Shown one piece after another: positions 1-9,501 of a stretch of 64,000 nt of DNA (position 1 is its first letter; every line of letters starts with the position of its first letter). Location: positions 2,480,001 through 2,544,000 of the forward strand of contig NZ_CP065217.1 in the NCBI RefSeq assembly GCF_015767675.1, in the 5' to 3' direction. The notes beneath the pieces are model-generated. The model searched no databases. It was not told the origin of the DNA and saw only the letters and a program-made list of their open reading frames with translations. The position numbers and the translations under genes are program-made. This DNA is from Vibrio navarrensis. Its GTDB lineage: Bacteria > Pseudomonadota > Gammaproteobacteria > Enterobacterales > Vibrionaceae.

Positions 1-3000
1 ATTTAACTCAAGTTCGTTCAGCCCAATTGCGTCAGCGCCTAATGAGGCTTCTGACTCTTGCTCAGCTTCGTTCTCACTAGCTGTCCGAGCATCTTCTTCA
101 TCAAATTCTGGTAAATCCGCATCATCCAGAACTTCATCATCGTGCGAGGCGGGAGCAAGGGCTTCCTCGTCTTGAAGCGCTGCACTCTCTTCATCAGCGA
201 AAGCGTCTTCATCAGCGAAAGCGGCTAGCGATTCCTCTTGCTGCCTTGGCATGTCAGGCTCAGCTTTCCCAAAGTTTGCTAACTCGCTTTCGGCGTCGGC
301 CCAATCTTCTTCCTGCGGCGTACCAAACTCATTGGCAACCGTATTCGGTGTTGGCGTAAATTGAGGGGCGTCATCCGCAGCAGGTTGCTCTTCTTGTACC
401 TTGTTATCTGACGGTATCTGCTCAGGATCGCTTTCTTCACTCGATGGCTCAGCCTGCAAAGCTTCGTCTAATCTGTTATCGACCGGAGCATTTTCGTCCG
501 CTTGAGTGACATCTTCGCCAGTACCCGCGCTTAACTCTTCATCAATCTGAGCATCTTGTGTTTCTTCATCAATAGGTTGCGCCTCAAAAGCAGGCTCTTC
601 ATCCGCTTTTGCTGCCGACTCAGGTTGCTCAACGTCGTCAATCGCGGCTTGTAGCCAATCTTCGTCGAGTTCGTCATCAACCAGTTCAGTCTCTTGCTGC
701 GAGGCCGCTTCTTCTGTCAATTCATCAGGGGTTTCAACGGCTCGCGGTTCATCTACCGACTCCTCATATGCAACTCGTAGCTTCTCGACTTCATCAATCG
801 CGGCTTGTAACCAATCGTCATCGTCGTCAGACTCTTGGTCTTCTTGCCATTTGTCATCTTCTGCCAGTACTTGTTGATCAAGTTCTGGCTCTAGTGAGGG
901 CTGCTCGAAAAGCGCCTCTTGCTGAGATTCATCCGCAAGGTCTTGTTCGGGATCATGTTGATCGCGGTGCGACGTTTCGTCGCGACTTGGGCTTTCTTCA
1001 ACTTCGCCACTCTCCCAAGCCTGCTCATCACCATCCGTCACTTCATCGAATGACACCTCATCAGGCAGCACATCCAAAAGCGGATCCATCAGCGGAGCAA
1101 CATCCGCTAAGTCGTCAATAAAGTCTTGGCTATTGAACTCTTCGTCTAGCGACGCGATTTCATCGGTTTTCGCTTCATCTGGAGAGATTTGCTCCAATCG
1201 TTCATTGGACAAATCCGCCTCTGTAATAATTGGTGGCTCTTGTTGCGACTCTTGCGTCAAGGCTTGCTGGCGCTCTTCTTCGGCAGGTTCTTGCTTGTCA
1301 GCGCTCAGTTCAACCACCTCATCCGACGCGTCCAAAGCCGATTCGAACTCTTGGGCAAAATCGAACTCGCTTTCGCCCGGCTCAGGCAAAAGGTCACTGT
1401 CAGGCTGCGTTTCATCCAAGCCGATCAGTTCATCAAAAAGCGTTTCATCGGAATCATCTACACTCTCTTCAATTGATGAAGAGAGCGCTTCATCATCAAG
1501 CAGAGAAGTGTCATTTGTTTCCTCAAGCTCCGCTTCGAGCAGCTCATCGAGCAAATCGATACTGTTTTCATCCAGCTCAGGAACCGGATCAGCTTCACCA
1601 AAAGAAGCCAATTCATCAAGTTCGCTCAGCGGATCAAATTCTTCCTCTTCACTCTCTTCTGCAAGATCGAGCATTTCATCCAACAGCTCGGTGCCATCAG
1701 GCTCGAAGCTTGTTTGTGTCTCGTCAAGGCCGGCAAGCTGTTCTAGCTCATCCAACGCATCGAAACTGCTGGTATCCTCTTCCAGCATTTCATCGAGTAG
1801 TGCGGTAGAGGCGTCATCGTCATTGCTTTCACTAAGGCCTGACAACGCTTCTAGTTCGTCAAAAACATCGTCAGCCGATGCCGAACCTTTATCTTCCTCA
1901 AACTGAGCAAAGAGGCTTTCGACATCTTCATCTGACGCCATTCCGGCAGAAAAAGCGTCCTCTGGCAGCTTGGTGGCACTCGGCACTTCATCTTCAGCGC
2001 CTGGTTCCAGATCGAGATCGAATTCAGCGCTATCGTCTTCCTCATCCATGCTGGCAAATAAGTCATCCAGCATGGATTGATCGAGGGCAGCGTCGCCAAG
2101 CTCTTCACTTGGCTCGTCGGCCGCCAGCAACTCAGCAAAATCATCTTCCGACATGGCCAAATTGTCATCGGAGAGATCGAAGTTATCACTTTCTTCGTCG
2201 TCGGTGATTTCGAGATCGGGCAAGGCGTCATCCAAGGCGCGTTCCATCTCTTGCAAGCCCAGCGCTTTATCAGATCCTTTGACGCTGATGCCATTGGCTG
2301 AAGGTTCAAACTCATCGAAATCGGTATCGAGATCGCCATCGTCACCAATGCTGGCAAACGGATCTTCGCCATCTTCCCCTTCCAGATTAAAGTCGAGCTC
2401 GTCGTCGTCCAGATTGCCAAAAACATCATCTTCGTTGTCTGGGACATCATCAAACAGTTTATCGGCATCCCCTTCAGTCTCACTGAAGAGGTCATCATCC
2501 AGATCCAGCTCATCAGAAAGCTCGTCTAGCTCATCAGCGGCAACCGGCGGTGGTGTCAGTGGCGCTTGCTTGCTTTCGACTTCCGGTTCTGACGCCGATT
2601 CTTTGCGACGACCAAGCAACATGACGATCAGTAAGCCGATGAGCGCCCCCGGAATCAAAGCCGCCGCTGCAACCAACCAACCGTTTGACAAGAAGTTATC
2701 CAGCGCAGAAGGCTGTTTCTTTTGCTGATCGGCTAGTTTTTCACGCTCTTCCGCTAGCAGTTTTTCCACCTCTGAACGGATGCGGTTTTCATCACCAAGT
2801 TCAGACTTAAGGCCATCCACTTCCGATTGCACTTGAGCCAGCATCAAACGTAAGTTGTGATTTTTCTCTTCTAACGCGGTCAACTCGCTTTCTGAGCTTT
2901 CAAGCTGTTTTTCCAGTGTTTTGACTTGGGGCGACTCGGTCTGTGTGACGACAGGTGCTTGCGGCTGGACCGCTTCTGGCGAGGCAGGTGTCACTGGTAC

Positions 3001-3489
3001 ACTTGGCGGAGCAACCGTTGGACGCACTGGCGCTGGCTGCACTGCCACAGGCGCGCGTAGTTTGTCCTGATGCGCCTTCATGATGGTAACGGCTTGTTCT
3101 GTGGTCGCACTTCGTACTTGTTCTAAAGACGGGATACGCAGATTACTGCCAGGAATCAAACTGTGGATATTTTGGTTTTCAAACGCCTGCGGATTTAAAC
3201 GGTAGATGGCTAAAAGGGTTTGCTGTACCGAGACGTTGTTGGCTGGTCTTAATTTGCTGGCCACAGACCAGAGCGTTTCGTTCTCTGCCGTTGGACCGTA
3301 AAATGTGGAAGGTTGGTTGCTGCTTGGCAGGGGCGCATTAGCGCGCTCAACCTGCTCGGAAAAACTGGGTGATGATTGCACTTCCCCAGTCGGACCTACC
3401 AGTCGAATGCCGTCCGCTTGGGATACTGATGTCGGTAGCGCGGTCATTAGCAGCAAAGGGGCTAACAGGCGCTGGAAAATTTGACGCAT
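1..3489 (-). CDS. fimV: FimV/TspA-type polar hub protein (3' end outside window)
   Basis: The reading frame is open from the ATG at 3489 through the window edge, giving at least 1163 codons. An N-terminal signal-like stretch (residues 5-20) is followed by a LysM-type domain at about 65-125 (ENETLWSVASKLRP...NPQAF), a coiled coil near 180-240, one membrane helix at about 265-290 ending in GRRK, and then a very long Asp/Glu-rich cytoplasmic region. This is the FimV/HubP architecture. In Vibrio, HubP binds peptidoglycan at the pole through LysM and recruits ParA-type ATPases for the origin, the chemotaxis arrays (ParC) and the flagellum (FlhG). ParC and FlhG are encoded in this same window. The acidic part holds short internal repeats, including two copies of DWLQAAID. 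The C-terminal FimV domain is not visible. Family assignment is firm; exact function is by homology. Confidence 0.93.
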   Translation of the reverse strand, partial: MRQIFQRLLAPLLLMTALPTSVSQADGIRLVGPTGEVQSSPSFSEQVERANAPLPSSNQPSTFYGPTAENETLWSVASKLRPANNVSVQQTLLAIYRLNPQAFENQNIHSLIPGSNLRIPSLEQVRSATTEQAVTIMKAHQDKLRAPVAVQPAPVRPTVAPPSVPVTPASPEAVQPQAPVVTQTESPQVKTLEKQLESSESELTALEEKNHNLRLMLAQVQSEVDGLKSELGDENRIRSEVEKLLAEEREKLADQQKKQPSALDNFLSNGWLVAAAALIPGALIGLLIVMLLGRRKESASEPEVESKQAPLTPPPVAADELDELSDELDLDDDLFSETEGDADKLFDDVPDNEDDVFGNLDDDELDFNLEGEDGEDPFASIGDDGDLDTDFDEFEPSANGISVKGSDKALGLQEMERALDDALPDLEITDDEESDNFDLSDDNLAMSEDDFAELLAADEPSEELGDAALDQSMLDDLFASMDEEDDSAEFDLDLEPGAEDEVPSATKLPEDAFSAGMASDEDVESLFAQFEEDKGSASADDVFDELEALSGLSESNDDDASTALLDEMLEEDTSSFDALDELEQLAGLDETQTSFEPDGTELLDEMLDLAEESEEEEFDPLSELDELASFGEADPVPELDENSIDLLDELLEAELEETNDTSLLDDEALSSSIEESVDDSDETLFDELIGLDETQPDSDLLPEPGESEFDFAQEFESALDASDEVVELSADKQEPAEEERQQALTQESQQEPPIITEADLSNERLEQISPDEAKTDEIASLDEEFNSQDFIDDLADVAPLMDPLLDVLPDEVSFDEVTDGDEQAWESGEVEESPSRDETSHRDQHDPEQDLADESQQEALFEQPSLEPELDQQVLAEDDKWQEDQESDDDDDWLQAAIDEVEKLRVAYEESVDEPRAVETPDELTEEAASQQETELVDDELDEDWLQAAIDDVEQPESAAKADEEPAFEAQPIDEETQDAQIDEELSAGTGEDVTQADENAPVDNRLDEALQAEPSSEESDPEQIPSDNKVQEEQPAADDAPQFTPTPNTVANEFGTPQEEDWADAESELANFGKAEPDMPRQQEESLAAFADEDAFADEESAALQDEEALAPASHDDEVLDDADLPEFDEEDARTASENEAEQESEASLGADAIGLNELELN
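188..223. repeat. 18-bp tandem duplication inside fimV
   Basis: The unit TCTTCATCAGCGAAAGCG occurs twice back to back (188-205 and 206-223). It stays in frame and duplicates six residues (AFADED/AFADEE) in the acidic tail of FimV. It looks like slippage in a low-complexity acidic region. Confidence 0.85.
638..809. repeat. Dispersed in-frame repeat in fimV (DWLQAAID motif)
   Basis: TCAATCGCGGCTTGTA occurs at 638-653 and again at 794-809, 156 bp (52 codons) apart. Both copies encode a DWLQAAID(E/D)VE segment, the only hydrophobic motif in a long acidic tract. This suggests a repeated short binding motif. Confidence 0.75.
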
Positions 3490-3640
3490 AGAAGGCTCAG
3501 CTATGTGCTTTGGAATTATTTAAAATCATGATCTGTTAAATATATCGGATAACCATGGCAAAACTATAGGGAATAAGCCAAAAAATGTGGGGCTCACATG
3601 ATATTCGTACTAATCTCACACAATTTTTTTTAAATCGAAC

Positions 3641-3669
3641 AAAAAAGCCTCGCGCGAGACGAGGCTTTA
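3641..3669 (-). terminator. Rho-independent terminator after asd
   Basis: On the minus strand a GCCTCG...CGAGGC stem is followed by six T residues, 20 bp downstream of the asd stop. It closes the pdxB-asd transcript before fimV. Confidence 0.85.
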
Positions 3670-3687
3670 TCACTATTGGAACAACGA

Positions 3688-4701
3688 TTAGTAGTAATCG
3701 CGAATCAGCAGTTCCGCAATTTGCACGGCGTTAGTCGCCGCCCCTTTGCGTACGTTGTCTGCCACGATCCACAGGTTAACACCACTGTGATGGCTGATGT
3801 CGTTACGAATACGGCCGACCATCACATGATCTTTACCGCCAGCATCACGCACTTGAGTTGGGAAATCCTCTCCGTGAAACACGTCTATCCCATCGGTTTG
3901 TTCGAGCAATTGAACCACTTCTTCGGCGGTAATCGGTGAGCGCGTTTCAATGTGCACGGCTTCAGCATGACCATAGAAGACTGGCACCCGCACGCAAGTT
4001 GGGTTAACCGTAATAGACGCATCATTGAAGATTTTTTGCGTTTCCCACACCATTTTCATCTCTTCTTTGGTGTAGCCGTTATCCATAAATTGGTCGATTT
4101 GTGGAATGCAGTTAAAGGCAATTTGCTGGGAGAACTGTTTGGTTTCCGCCGGGATGCCGTTGAGCAATTTCGCCGTTTGGCCTGCTAACTCATCAATACC
4201 GGCTTTACCCGCGCCAGAGACAGATTGGTATGTGCAGACGTTGATACGTTCAATACCGACCGCATCGTAAATCGGCTTTAGCGCCACCAGCATTTGGATG
4301 GTCGAACAGTTTGGGTTAGCAATGATGTTGCGGTTACGAAACTCGCCAATCGCTTCTGGGTTAACGTCTGGCACAACCAGCGGAATATCGTATTCGTAAC
4401 GGAAGTGCGAGGTGTTATCAATCACCACCACACCGGCTTCTGCGGCAATTGGTGCCCACTTGGCCGACAAATCGCCACCTGCAGAGAACAAGCCTATGTG
4501 TGCTTGTGACCAGTCAAACTCTTCGACATTTTGTACGTAAATTGTTTTACCGTTGCAACGGTAAGTCTTACCTTCACTGCGTTCGCTGGCGAGCAAGTAA
4601 AGCTCTCCAACAGGGAATTTACGCTCTTGCAGCACTTCCAGAATGGTTTCACCGACCGCGCCGGTCGCCCCTAAAATGGCAACATTGTATTGTTGGCTCA
4701 T
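3688..4701 (-). CDS. asd: Aspartate-semialdehyde dehydrogenase
   Basis: Reduces aspartyl-phosphate to aspartate semialdehyde with NADPH, the branch point to lysine/diaminopimelate, methionine and threonine, in the cytosol. The protein has 337 residues. It shows the N-terminal NADPH loop GATGAVG (11-17), the active-site Cys132 in NPNCST, the QSVSGAG loop (159-165), and Arg238 with His245 in [10 protein letters not shown], so the catalytic set looks intact, unlike the enzymatically dead Usg paralogue found at this locus in enterobacteria. The ATG overlaps the pdxB stop by 4 bp (ATGA), so the two are translationally coupled. V. cholerae is known to carry two Asd isoforms; this position matches the second one (asd2). 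Confidence 0.95.
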   Translation of the reverse strand: MSQQYNVAILGATGAVGETILEVLQERKFPVGELYLLASERSEGKTYRCNGKTIYVQNVEEFDWSQAHIGLFSAGGDLSAKWAPIAAEAGVVVIDNTSHFRYEYDIPLVVPDVNPEAIGEFRNRNIIANPNCSTIQMLVALKPIYDAVGIERINVCTYQSVSGAGKAGIDELAGQTAKLLNGIPAETKQFSQQIAFNCIPQIDQFMDNGYTKEEMKMVWETQKIFNDASITVNPTCVRVPVFYGHAEAVHIETRSPITAEEVVQLLEQTDGIDVFHGEDFPTQVRDAGGKDHVMVGRIRNDISHHSGVNLWIVADNVRKGAATNAVQIAELLIRDYY

Positions 4702-5831
4702 TGACTTACCTCAACTTGAAAACCTAATTTTGCCAGTGGTTTTAGGCGGCATTGCGCACTGCCCACCAGCGTGATGGCGCTGTATTCCCGACGATCCCAA
4801 TACTCTTTACGCATCAGATCAAACGCACCCGGTGCGGCGATTTCACGTCGAAACAGCGCGTCATCTTTGCGCACATCGTAGACCAGTTGCGTGAGAGTAT
4901 GCAGCGTTGCTTCATCCCATTTCCGATCCAGTACCACTTTTGGCACTGGCGCTTTTGGCAACAAATCACTCGCGTGTGCGCGCAATTCTTGACCGAGGAA
5001 CTCACAATAGCTGTTGAAGATCATCGTCGTTCCACGTGCTTTCCCCTCTAAGCCATATCCGGCAACATGAGGGGTGGCGAATGCTAACAGAGGCAGCAGT
5101 TCCATATCAACCTCTGGCTCATACTCGAACACATCCAGCGCCGCGGTAAAACCGTCTTGTTGTTGCAAACGGCGCTTAAGTGCTTGGTTATCGACCACAG
5201 GACCACGTGCGGCGTTAATCAAAATTTGATCCGCACGCAATGAGTTTAGAATTTCTTCGTTGATCAGGTGATGTGTCGGATATTTGCCGTCGCGTGTGAT
5301 TGGCGTGTGTAAAGTAATGACATCGGCTTCTTGCAACAAACGGTCAAGCGAAGTGAATTCACGCTCGTCACCTTCTTCTTGCTTATACGGGTCATTGATC
5401 AGTACTTTAATACCGATGCCTTCCAAACATTGCTGTAAGTAACTGCCAACTTGCCCGGCACCGACAATGCCAACGGTCTGTTCAAAGACAGAAAAGCCTT
5501 GCTGCTGCGCAAGCACCATCATCACACTAAAGACGTATTCAGCGACACCAACCTTGTTACACCCTGGGGCGGCAGTAAAGTAAATGCCCTTTTCTTGCAA
5601 CAGCGCTTGGTCTACGTGATCCATCCCCGCAGTTGCAGTGCCCACAAATTTGAGTTTGTTCGCTTTGCTGATTAGTTCAGCATTCACTTTCGTCACTGAA
5701 CGAATCATCAGTGCATCAATATCCACCAAGTCATCGGCAGTCAAACTGCGGCCCGGTTTCAAAATCACTTCACCAAGCTGGCTAAATAGCGCTTTGGCGT
5801 AAGGCATGTTTTCATCAACAAGAATTTTCAT
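4698..5831 (-). CDS. pdxB: 4-phosphoerythronate dehydrogenase (vitamin B6 synthesis)
   Basis: Oxidises 4-phospho-D-erythronate in the DXP-dependent pyridoxal phosphate pathway; cytosolic and NAD-dependent. The protein is a D-isomer 2-hydroxyacid dehydrogenase of 377 residues: an N-terminal substrate domain, a Rossmann segment ([13 protein letters not shown]), NAARGPVVD, an Arg/Glu/His catalytic relay, and a C-terminal DUF3410-type dimerisation domain. I chose the ATG at 5831 ([16 protein letters not shown]), which gives the usual family length. The frame is open for another 72 codons upstream, but that stretch runs through the fabB terminator and sRNA region and is not coding. The gene overlaps asd by 4 bp. 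Confidence 0.95.
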   Translation of the reverse strand: MKILVDENMPYAKALFSQLGEVILKPGRSLTADDLVDIDALMIRSVTKVNAELISKANKLKFVGTATAGMDHVDQALLQEKGIYFTAAPGCNKVGVAEYVFSVMMVLAQQQGFSVFEQTVGIVGAGQVGSYLQQCLEGIGIKVLINDPYKQEEGDEREFTSLDRLLQEADVITLHTPITRDGKYPTHHLINEEILNSLRADQILINAARGPVVDNQALKRRLQQQDGFTAALDVFEYEPEVDMELLPLLAFATPHVAGYGLEGKARGTTMIFNSYCEFLGQELRAHASDLLPKAPVPKVVLDRKWDEATLHTLTQLVYDVRKDDALFRREIAAPGAFDLMRKEYWDRREYSAITLVGSAQCRLKPLAKLGFQVEVSQ

Positions 5832-5918
5832 GGTGGCAAATCCCAGATCCATATTGGAAAGTTGCAGTGATTGTGCCCTTTTTGCTAAAAATCTCAACAC
5901 ATTCACAGGCAAACAAAA

Positions 5919-5943
5919 AGAAAAAACCCGGCAGTTAGCCGGG
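5919..5943 (-). terminator. Terminator of fabB / FarS
   Basis: A CCCGGC stem (5927-5932), a 5-nt loop and GCCGGG (5938-5943) are followed on the minus strand by six T residues. It ends the fabB mRNA and would form the 3' end of the sRNA, as expected for an Hfq-bound sRNA. Confidence 0.9.
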
Positions 5944-5995
5944 TAAAATTCCAGAACAAAAGGATCCCGTCCCGCTCTCCATGGGACAGAGTCTG
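5919..5995 (-). ncRNA. farS: FarS-like sRNA in the fabB 3' UTR
   Basis: The segment lies on the fabB transcript between the fabB stop (6067) and a strong terminator (5919-5943). In V. cholerae the FarS sRNA is cut by RNase E from exactly this place, the fabB 3' UTR, and represses fadE mRNAs, which links fatty-acid synthesis to shut-off of degradation. The 120-bp 3' UTR here is long and structured: a perfect GCCACGC/GCGTGGC hairpin sits at 6039-6054, followed by a probable mature RNA. The 5' end given (about 5995) is an estimate from the known size of roughly 70-80 nt. Identity rests on position and architecture, not on an alignment. Confidence 0.65.
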
Positions 5996-6066
5996 CGTCT
6001 GTTCGATCAGTGACCTGACCAAGCTCTGGAAACAGGTTGCCACGCAAGCGTGGCTAATTTCTGGCG

Positions 6067-7278
6067 TTAGCCTTGGTATTTTTTGATCACCAGCGTCGCG
6101 TTAGTCCCACCGAAACCAAAGCTGTTGGACATGACAGTGTTGAGTTCCACTTCACGCATTTGAGTAACGATGTCCAGACCTTGCGCGGCTTGATCAAGAT
6201 TGTCGATATTGATGCTTGGTGCGATAAAGTTGTGGTGCAACATCAAAGTTGAATAGATCGCTTCATGCACACCTGCAGCGCCAAGTGCATGGCCGGTCAT
6301 GGCTTTAGTCGCTGAAATCGCCGGGCTGTTGGCCGAGAAAATCTCTTGAATAGCGCCAAGTTCTTTCACATCGCCCACTGGCGTTGAAGTGCCGTGGGTA
6401 TTGATGTAGTCGATGCGATCCACATCTTGCATCGCCATCTTCATACAACGCACTGCGCCTTCACCGGATGGGGCGACCATGTCGTAACCATCAGAAGTCG
6501 CACCGTAACCGACGATCTCTCCGTAAATTTTCGCTCCACGTGCCAGCGCATGTTCCAGCTCTTCGACAACCAACATGCCGCCACCACCAGAGATAACGAA
6601 GCCATCGCGGTCCGCATCGTAAGTACGAGACGCTTTATCTGGCGTTTCGTTGTATTTAGTCGAGAGTGCACCCATCGCATCGAACATCATGGTCAATGTC
6701 CAGTCGAGCTCTTCACCACCACCAGCGAATACAATATCTTGCTTGCCCATCTGGATAAGCTCTGCTGCGTGGCCGATACAGTGTGCTGAAGTCGCACAGG
6801 CTGAACTCATCGAGTAGTTCACGCCACGAATTTTAAACGGCGTCGCCAAACAAGCTGAAACCGTAGAAGACATAGTGCGCGGCACCATGTAAGGGCCAAT
6901 GCGCTTCACGCCTTTTTCGCGCAGAGTGTCAACCGCGATCGCTTGGTTGAGTGACGATGCGCCACCAGAACCTGCAACGATACCTGTACGGTCGTTAGAA
7001 ACTTGCTCTTCCGTCAGGCCTGCATCCGCAATCGCCTGCTCCATAGAGAGATAAGCATAAGCTGCCGCGTCACCCATAAAGCGCATCTGTTTGCGATCAA
7101 TATGGTCAGCAGGGTTAATTTTCAGATCACCCCATACTTGGGAACGCAGGCCTTTCTCTTTAAACTGCTCAGACGCAGTGATACCAGATTGACCTGCCTT
7201 TAACGACGCCAAAACTTCTTCGACGTTGTTACCGATACTTGAAACAATACCCATACCGGTGATTACGACTCGTTTCAT
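6067..7278 (-). CDS. fabB: 3-oxoacyl-ACP synthase I
   Basis: Condenses acyl-ACP with malonyl-ACP in fatty-acid elongation and is essential for the unsaturated branch; cytosolic homodimer. The 403 residues align closely with E. coli FabB from memory. Visible motifs are the nucleophilic Cys161 in [12 protein letters not shown], the two histidines in [11 protein letters not shown] and [13 protein letters not shown], and the C-terminal [12 protein letters not shown] loop. The gene is divergent from mnmC, the same arrangement as in E. coli. The promoter region has a FadR-like half-site near -40, which fits the known activation of fabB by FadR, and the 3' UTR carries the FarS-like sRNA. Confidence 0.97.
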   Translation of the reverse strand: MKRVVITGMGIVSSIGNNVEEVLASLKAGQSGITASEQFKEKGLRSQVWGDLKINPADHIDRKQMRFMGDAAAYAYLSMEQAIADAGLTEEQVSNDRTGIVAGSGGASSLNQAIAVDTLREKGVKRIGPYMVPRTMSSTVSACLATPFKIRGVNYSMSSACATSAHCIGHAAELIQMGKQDIVFAGGGEELDWTLTMMFDAMGALSTKYNETPDKASRTYDADRDGFVISGGGGMLVVEELEHALARGAKIYGEIVGYGATSDGYDMVAPSGEGAVRCMKMAMQDVDRIDYINTHGTSTPVGDVKELGAIQEIFSANSPAISATKAMTGHALGAAGVHEAIYSTLMLHHNFIAPSINIDNLDQAAQGLDIVTQMREVELNTVMSNSFGFGGTNATLVIKKYQG

Positions 7279-7308
7279 GTGACATTCCTATAATTCAAAA
7301 TCCGCTAG

Positions 7309-7348
7309 ATAATAACCAAGAAGCTTAACAAAAGTGGTCAGCTTTCCC
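7309..7348 (-). promoter_or_regulatory. fabB promoter with candidate FadR activator half-site
   Basis: On the minus strand a TATTAT -10 hexamer (7309-7314) has no good -35. Centred about 38-40 bp upstream of the predicted start is a 17-bp window (7332-7348) with a good GACCA FadR half-site and a poor second half. FadR is known to activate fabB from about -40 in E. coli. The geometry is persuasive but the sequence match is weak. Confidence 0.38.
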
Positions 7349-7407
7349 AGAAATTCGTACAATCCCTGCATCCTAACCGCGCCAAATCACACAATGACAG
7401 AAAATTT

Positions 7408-9426
7408 ATGACCACCATTACCAATGCCCAGCTGGGTTGGAACGAAGTTGGCACCCCAGTTTCTGACCAATTCGACGATGTTTACTTCTCCAACGTCAAT
7501 GGCCTTGAAGAAACGCGCTATGTGTTTCTCCAGCAAAACCTTATCCCACAAAGATGGCAGGAATTTGACCAAAGACGTTTCGTGATTGGAGAAACCGGTT
7601 TTGGTACTGGGTTGAATTTTCTCGCGGTTTGGCAGTATTTTAGCCAATTTCGCCAAGCCAATCCTGACGCAGCCCTCAAAGAGCTGCACTTTATCAGCTT
7701 TGAGAAATACCCACTGAGCAAAGCCGATTTAGTCAAAGCCCATCAAGCATGGCCTGAACTGGCGGAGTTTGCCGAAAAGCTGCATCGCCACTACCCGATT
7801 GCGGTGCCGGAATGCCATCGCATCATTTTAGACGACGGCGCGGTGACACTGGATCTGTGGCTTGGCGACATTAAAGAGTGCATGCCACTGGTACCACACG
7901 CAGAAAGCGGCCTGATTGATACATGGTTTCTCGATGGGTTTGCCCCGAGCAAAAACCCAGAAATGTGGAATCAAACCTTGTTTAACAACATGGCGAAACT
8001 CGCCAAGCAAGATTGCCGCGTGGCGACGTTTACCTCGGCAGGCTTTGTTCGTCGTGGCCTTATCGAAGCGGGCTTTGCGATGAAAAAGGTCAAAGGTTTT
8101 GGCACCAAACGCGAAATGATTGCGGGTGCCTTGGAAGCGAAAGAACCATACGCCAGCCATTTGCCTTGGTTTGAGCGCGTTGGCGCAAATCAAACGGGCG
8201 ACATTGCCATCATCGGCGGCGGTATCGCCAGCGCCACACTGGCCAAAGCACTGGTTCAGCGCGGGCAAAAGGTGACTTTATATTGCCAAGAGGCGCAAGC
8301 AGCCGAAGGCGCTTCGGGCAATCGTCAAGGTGCCGTCTATCCGCTACTTAACGGCTCACACACTGGCGTGTCACGCGTGTTTGCTCCCTCGTTTCTTTTC
8401 GCTCGTCAGTTTATTGAACAAGCCGCAGAGCAAATCTGTTTTGACCACGATTGGTGTGGCGTTACCCAACTGATGTGGGATGACAAGAGCAAAAAGAAAC
8501 TGGCTAACATGCTGGAGGGAAATTTTGACCCACAGTTGGTAAGCGCACTTTCGCCCGCTCAAACCGCACAGACTATCGGTTTGCCAATCGACATGGCTTC
8601 AGTGCACTATCCACTTGGCGGTTGGTTATGCCCAGCGCAGCTGACCCAAGGTTTGATTGCACAGTTGCAACAAAACTCGCTTTTCACGGTCTGCTTCAAC
8701 CAACATATTGAGTCGCTCAACTGGCTTGAGAGCCGTCAGGTTTGGCAACTTGGCAGCCTTGCTGAACAATTTGAGCACGCGGTCGTGATCGTTGCCAATG
8801 GGCACAAATTCCAAACCTTTGCTCAAACAGCGGATCTGCCGCTTGGTCAAGTAAAAGGCCAGGTGAGTCACATCCCAACGACTGATGATCTGCGCCAACT
8901 CCATTCAGTGCTGTGTTATGACGGCTATCTAACCCCGCACAACCCCGTTAACCAAGAGCACTGTATTGGCGCGAGCTACGATCGCTTACAGCTCGATACT
9001 CAATTTGACCCAGTCGCGCAAATAGAGAATGGCGAAAGGCTGATCAAGTGCGTTCCCAACCAAGCTTGGCCGCAGCAAGTGGATACCTCGGGCAACTCAT
9101 CACGCCAAGGCATTCGTTGCGTGAGCCGAGATCATCTGCCTTTTGTTGGCAATGTCGGCGATTTACAAGAGATCAAAGCGAAATATCAGGATCTGCAAGG
9201 CAAAGAGGATGCGGAGGTCACGCCAATCCACCACTACCCGAATCTCTTTTGTCTGCTCGGGCTTGGTTCACGCGGCTTAAGCTCTGCGCCACTGATGGCT
9301 GAGGTGCTGGCATCGCAAATCTGCGGCGACCCTATCCCGTTGCCAACGGATGTGCTTGAAAGTCTACACCCAAGCCGCATGTGGGTGCGCAAATTGCGCA
9401 AAGGTAAAGCCATTACTGAGCTTTAA
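7408..9426 (+). CDS. mnmC: Bifunctional tRNA mnm5s2U methyltransferase / FAD-dependent oxidoreductase
   Basis: Completes the 5-methylaminomethyl-2-thiouridine modification at tRNA wobble position 34. The C-terminal FAD domain removes the carboxymethyl group from cmnm5s2U, and the N-terminal domain methylates nm5s2U with SAM. The 672 residues match the fused two-domain family. The SAM loop is [12 protein letters not shown] near residue 60; the FAD-binding [13 protein letters not shown] motif lies near 267-280; and [12 protein letters not shown] lies near the C-terminus. It is divergently transcribed from fabB. The last 14 bp, including the stop codon, are duplicated directly downstream. Confidence 0.96.
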   Translation: MTTITNAQLGWNEVGTPVSDQFDDVYFSNVNGLEETRYVFLQQNLIPQRWQEFDQRRFVIGETGFGTGLNFLAVWQYFSQFRQANPDAALKELHFISFEKYPLSKADLVKAHQAWPELAEFAEKLHRHYPIAVPECHRIILDDGAVTLDLWLGDIKECMPLVPHAESGLIDTWFLDGFAPSKNPEMWNQTLFNNMAKLAKQDCRVATFTSAGFVRRGLIEAGFAMKKVKGFGTKREMIAGALEAKEPYASHLPWFERVGANQTGDIAIIGGGIASATLAKALVQRGQKVTLYCQEAQAAEGASGNRQGAVYPLLNGSHTGVSRVFAPSFLFARQFIEQAAEQICFDHDWCGVTQLMWDDKSKKKLANMLEGNFDPQLVSALSPAQTAQTIGLPIDMASVHYPLGGWLCPAQLTQGLIAQLQQNSLFTVCFNQHIESLNWLESRQVWQLGSLAEQFEHAVVIVANGHKFQTFAQTADLPLGQVKGQVSHIPTTDDLRQLHSVLCYDGYLTPHNPVNQEHCIGASYDRLQLDTQFDPVAQIENGERLIKCVPNQAWPQQVDTSGNSSRQGIRCVSRDHLPFVGNVGDLQEIKAKYQDLQGKEDAEVTPIHHYPNLFCLLGLGSRGLSSAPLMAEVLASQICGDPIPLPTDVLESLHPSRMWVRKLRKGKAITEL

Positions 9427-9440
9427 TTACCGAGCTTTAA
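9413..9440. repeat. 14-bp tandem duplication over the mnmC stop codon
   Basis: TTACTGAGCTTTAA (9413-9426) is followed at once by TTACCGAGCTTTAA (9427-9440). The first copy contains the mnmC stop codon; the second lies in the 3' UTR. One mismatch separates them. Confidence 0.85.
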
Positions 9441-9448
9441 ATACAAAA

Positions 9449-9473
9449 AATGCCTCGTTTCTCATGAGGCATT
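9449..9473. terminator. Bidirectional terminator between mnmC and the flavin reductase gene
   Basis: An AATGCCTC stem and GAGGCATT surround a 9-nt loop, with A residues before and T residues after. It serves the convergent mnmC (+) and the reductase gene (-). Confidence 0.85.
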
Positions 9474-9501
9474 TTCTCTAGGCTATGAGCTTTCTAGGCG
9501 A

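Noticed and set aside
1133..1906. A 257-residue Ser-rich plus-strand frame and neighbouring long plus-strand frames between 600 and 2730.
   Set aside because: They are antisense shadows of the Asp/Glu-rich fimV frame: GAT/GAA-rich codons read as Ser on the other strand. No ribosome sites or known folds.
5832..6047. A 72-codon N-terminal extension of PdxB.
   Set aside because: It would run through the fabB terminator and sRNA region and exceeds the family length; [10 protein letters not shown] is the conserved start.
7828..8268. A 146-residue minus-strand frame opposite mnmC.
   Set aside because: It is antisense to a conserved enzyme domain and shows no independent signal.
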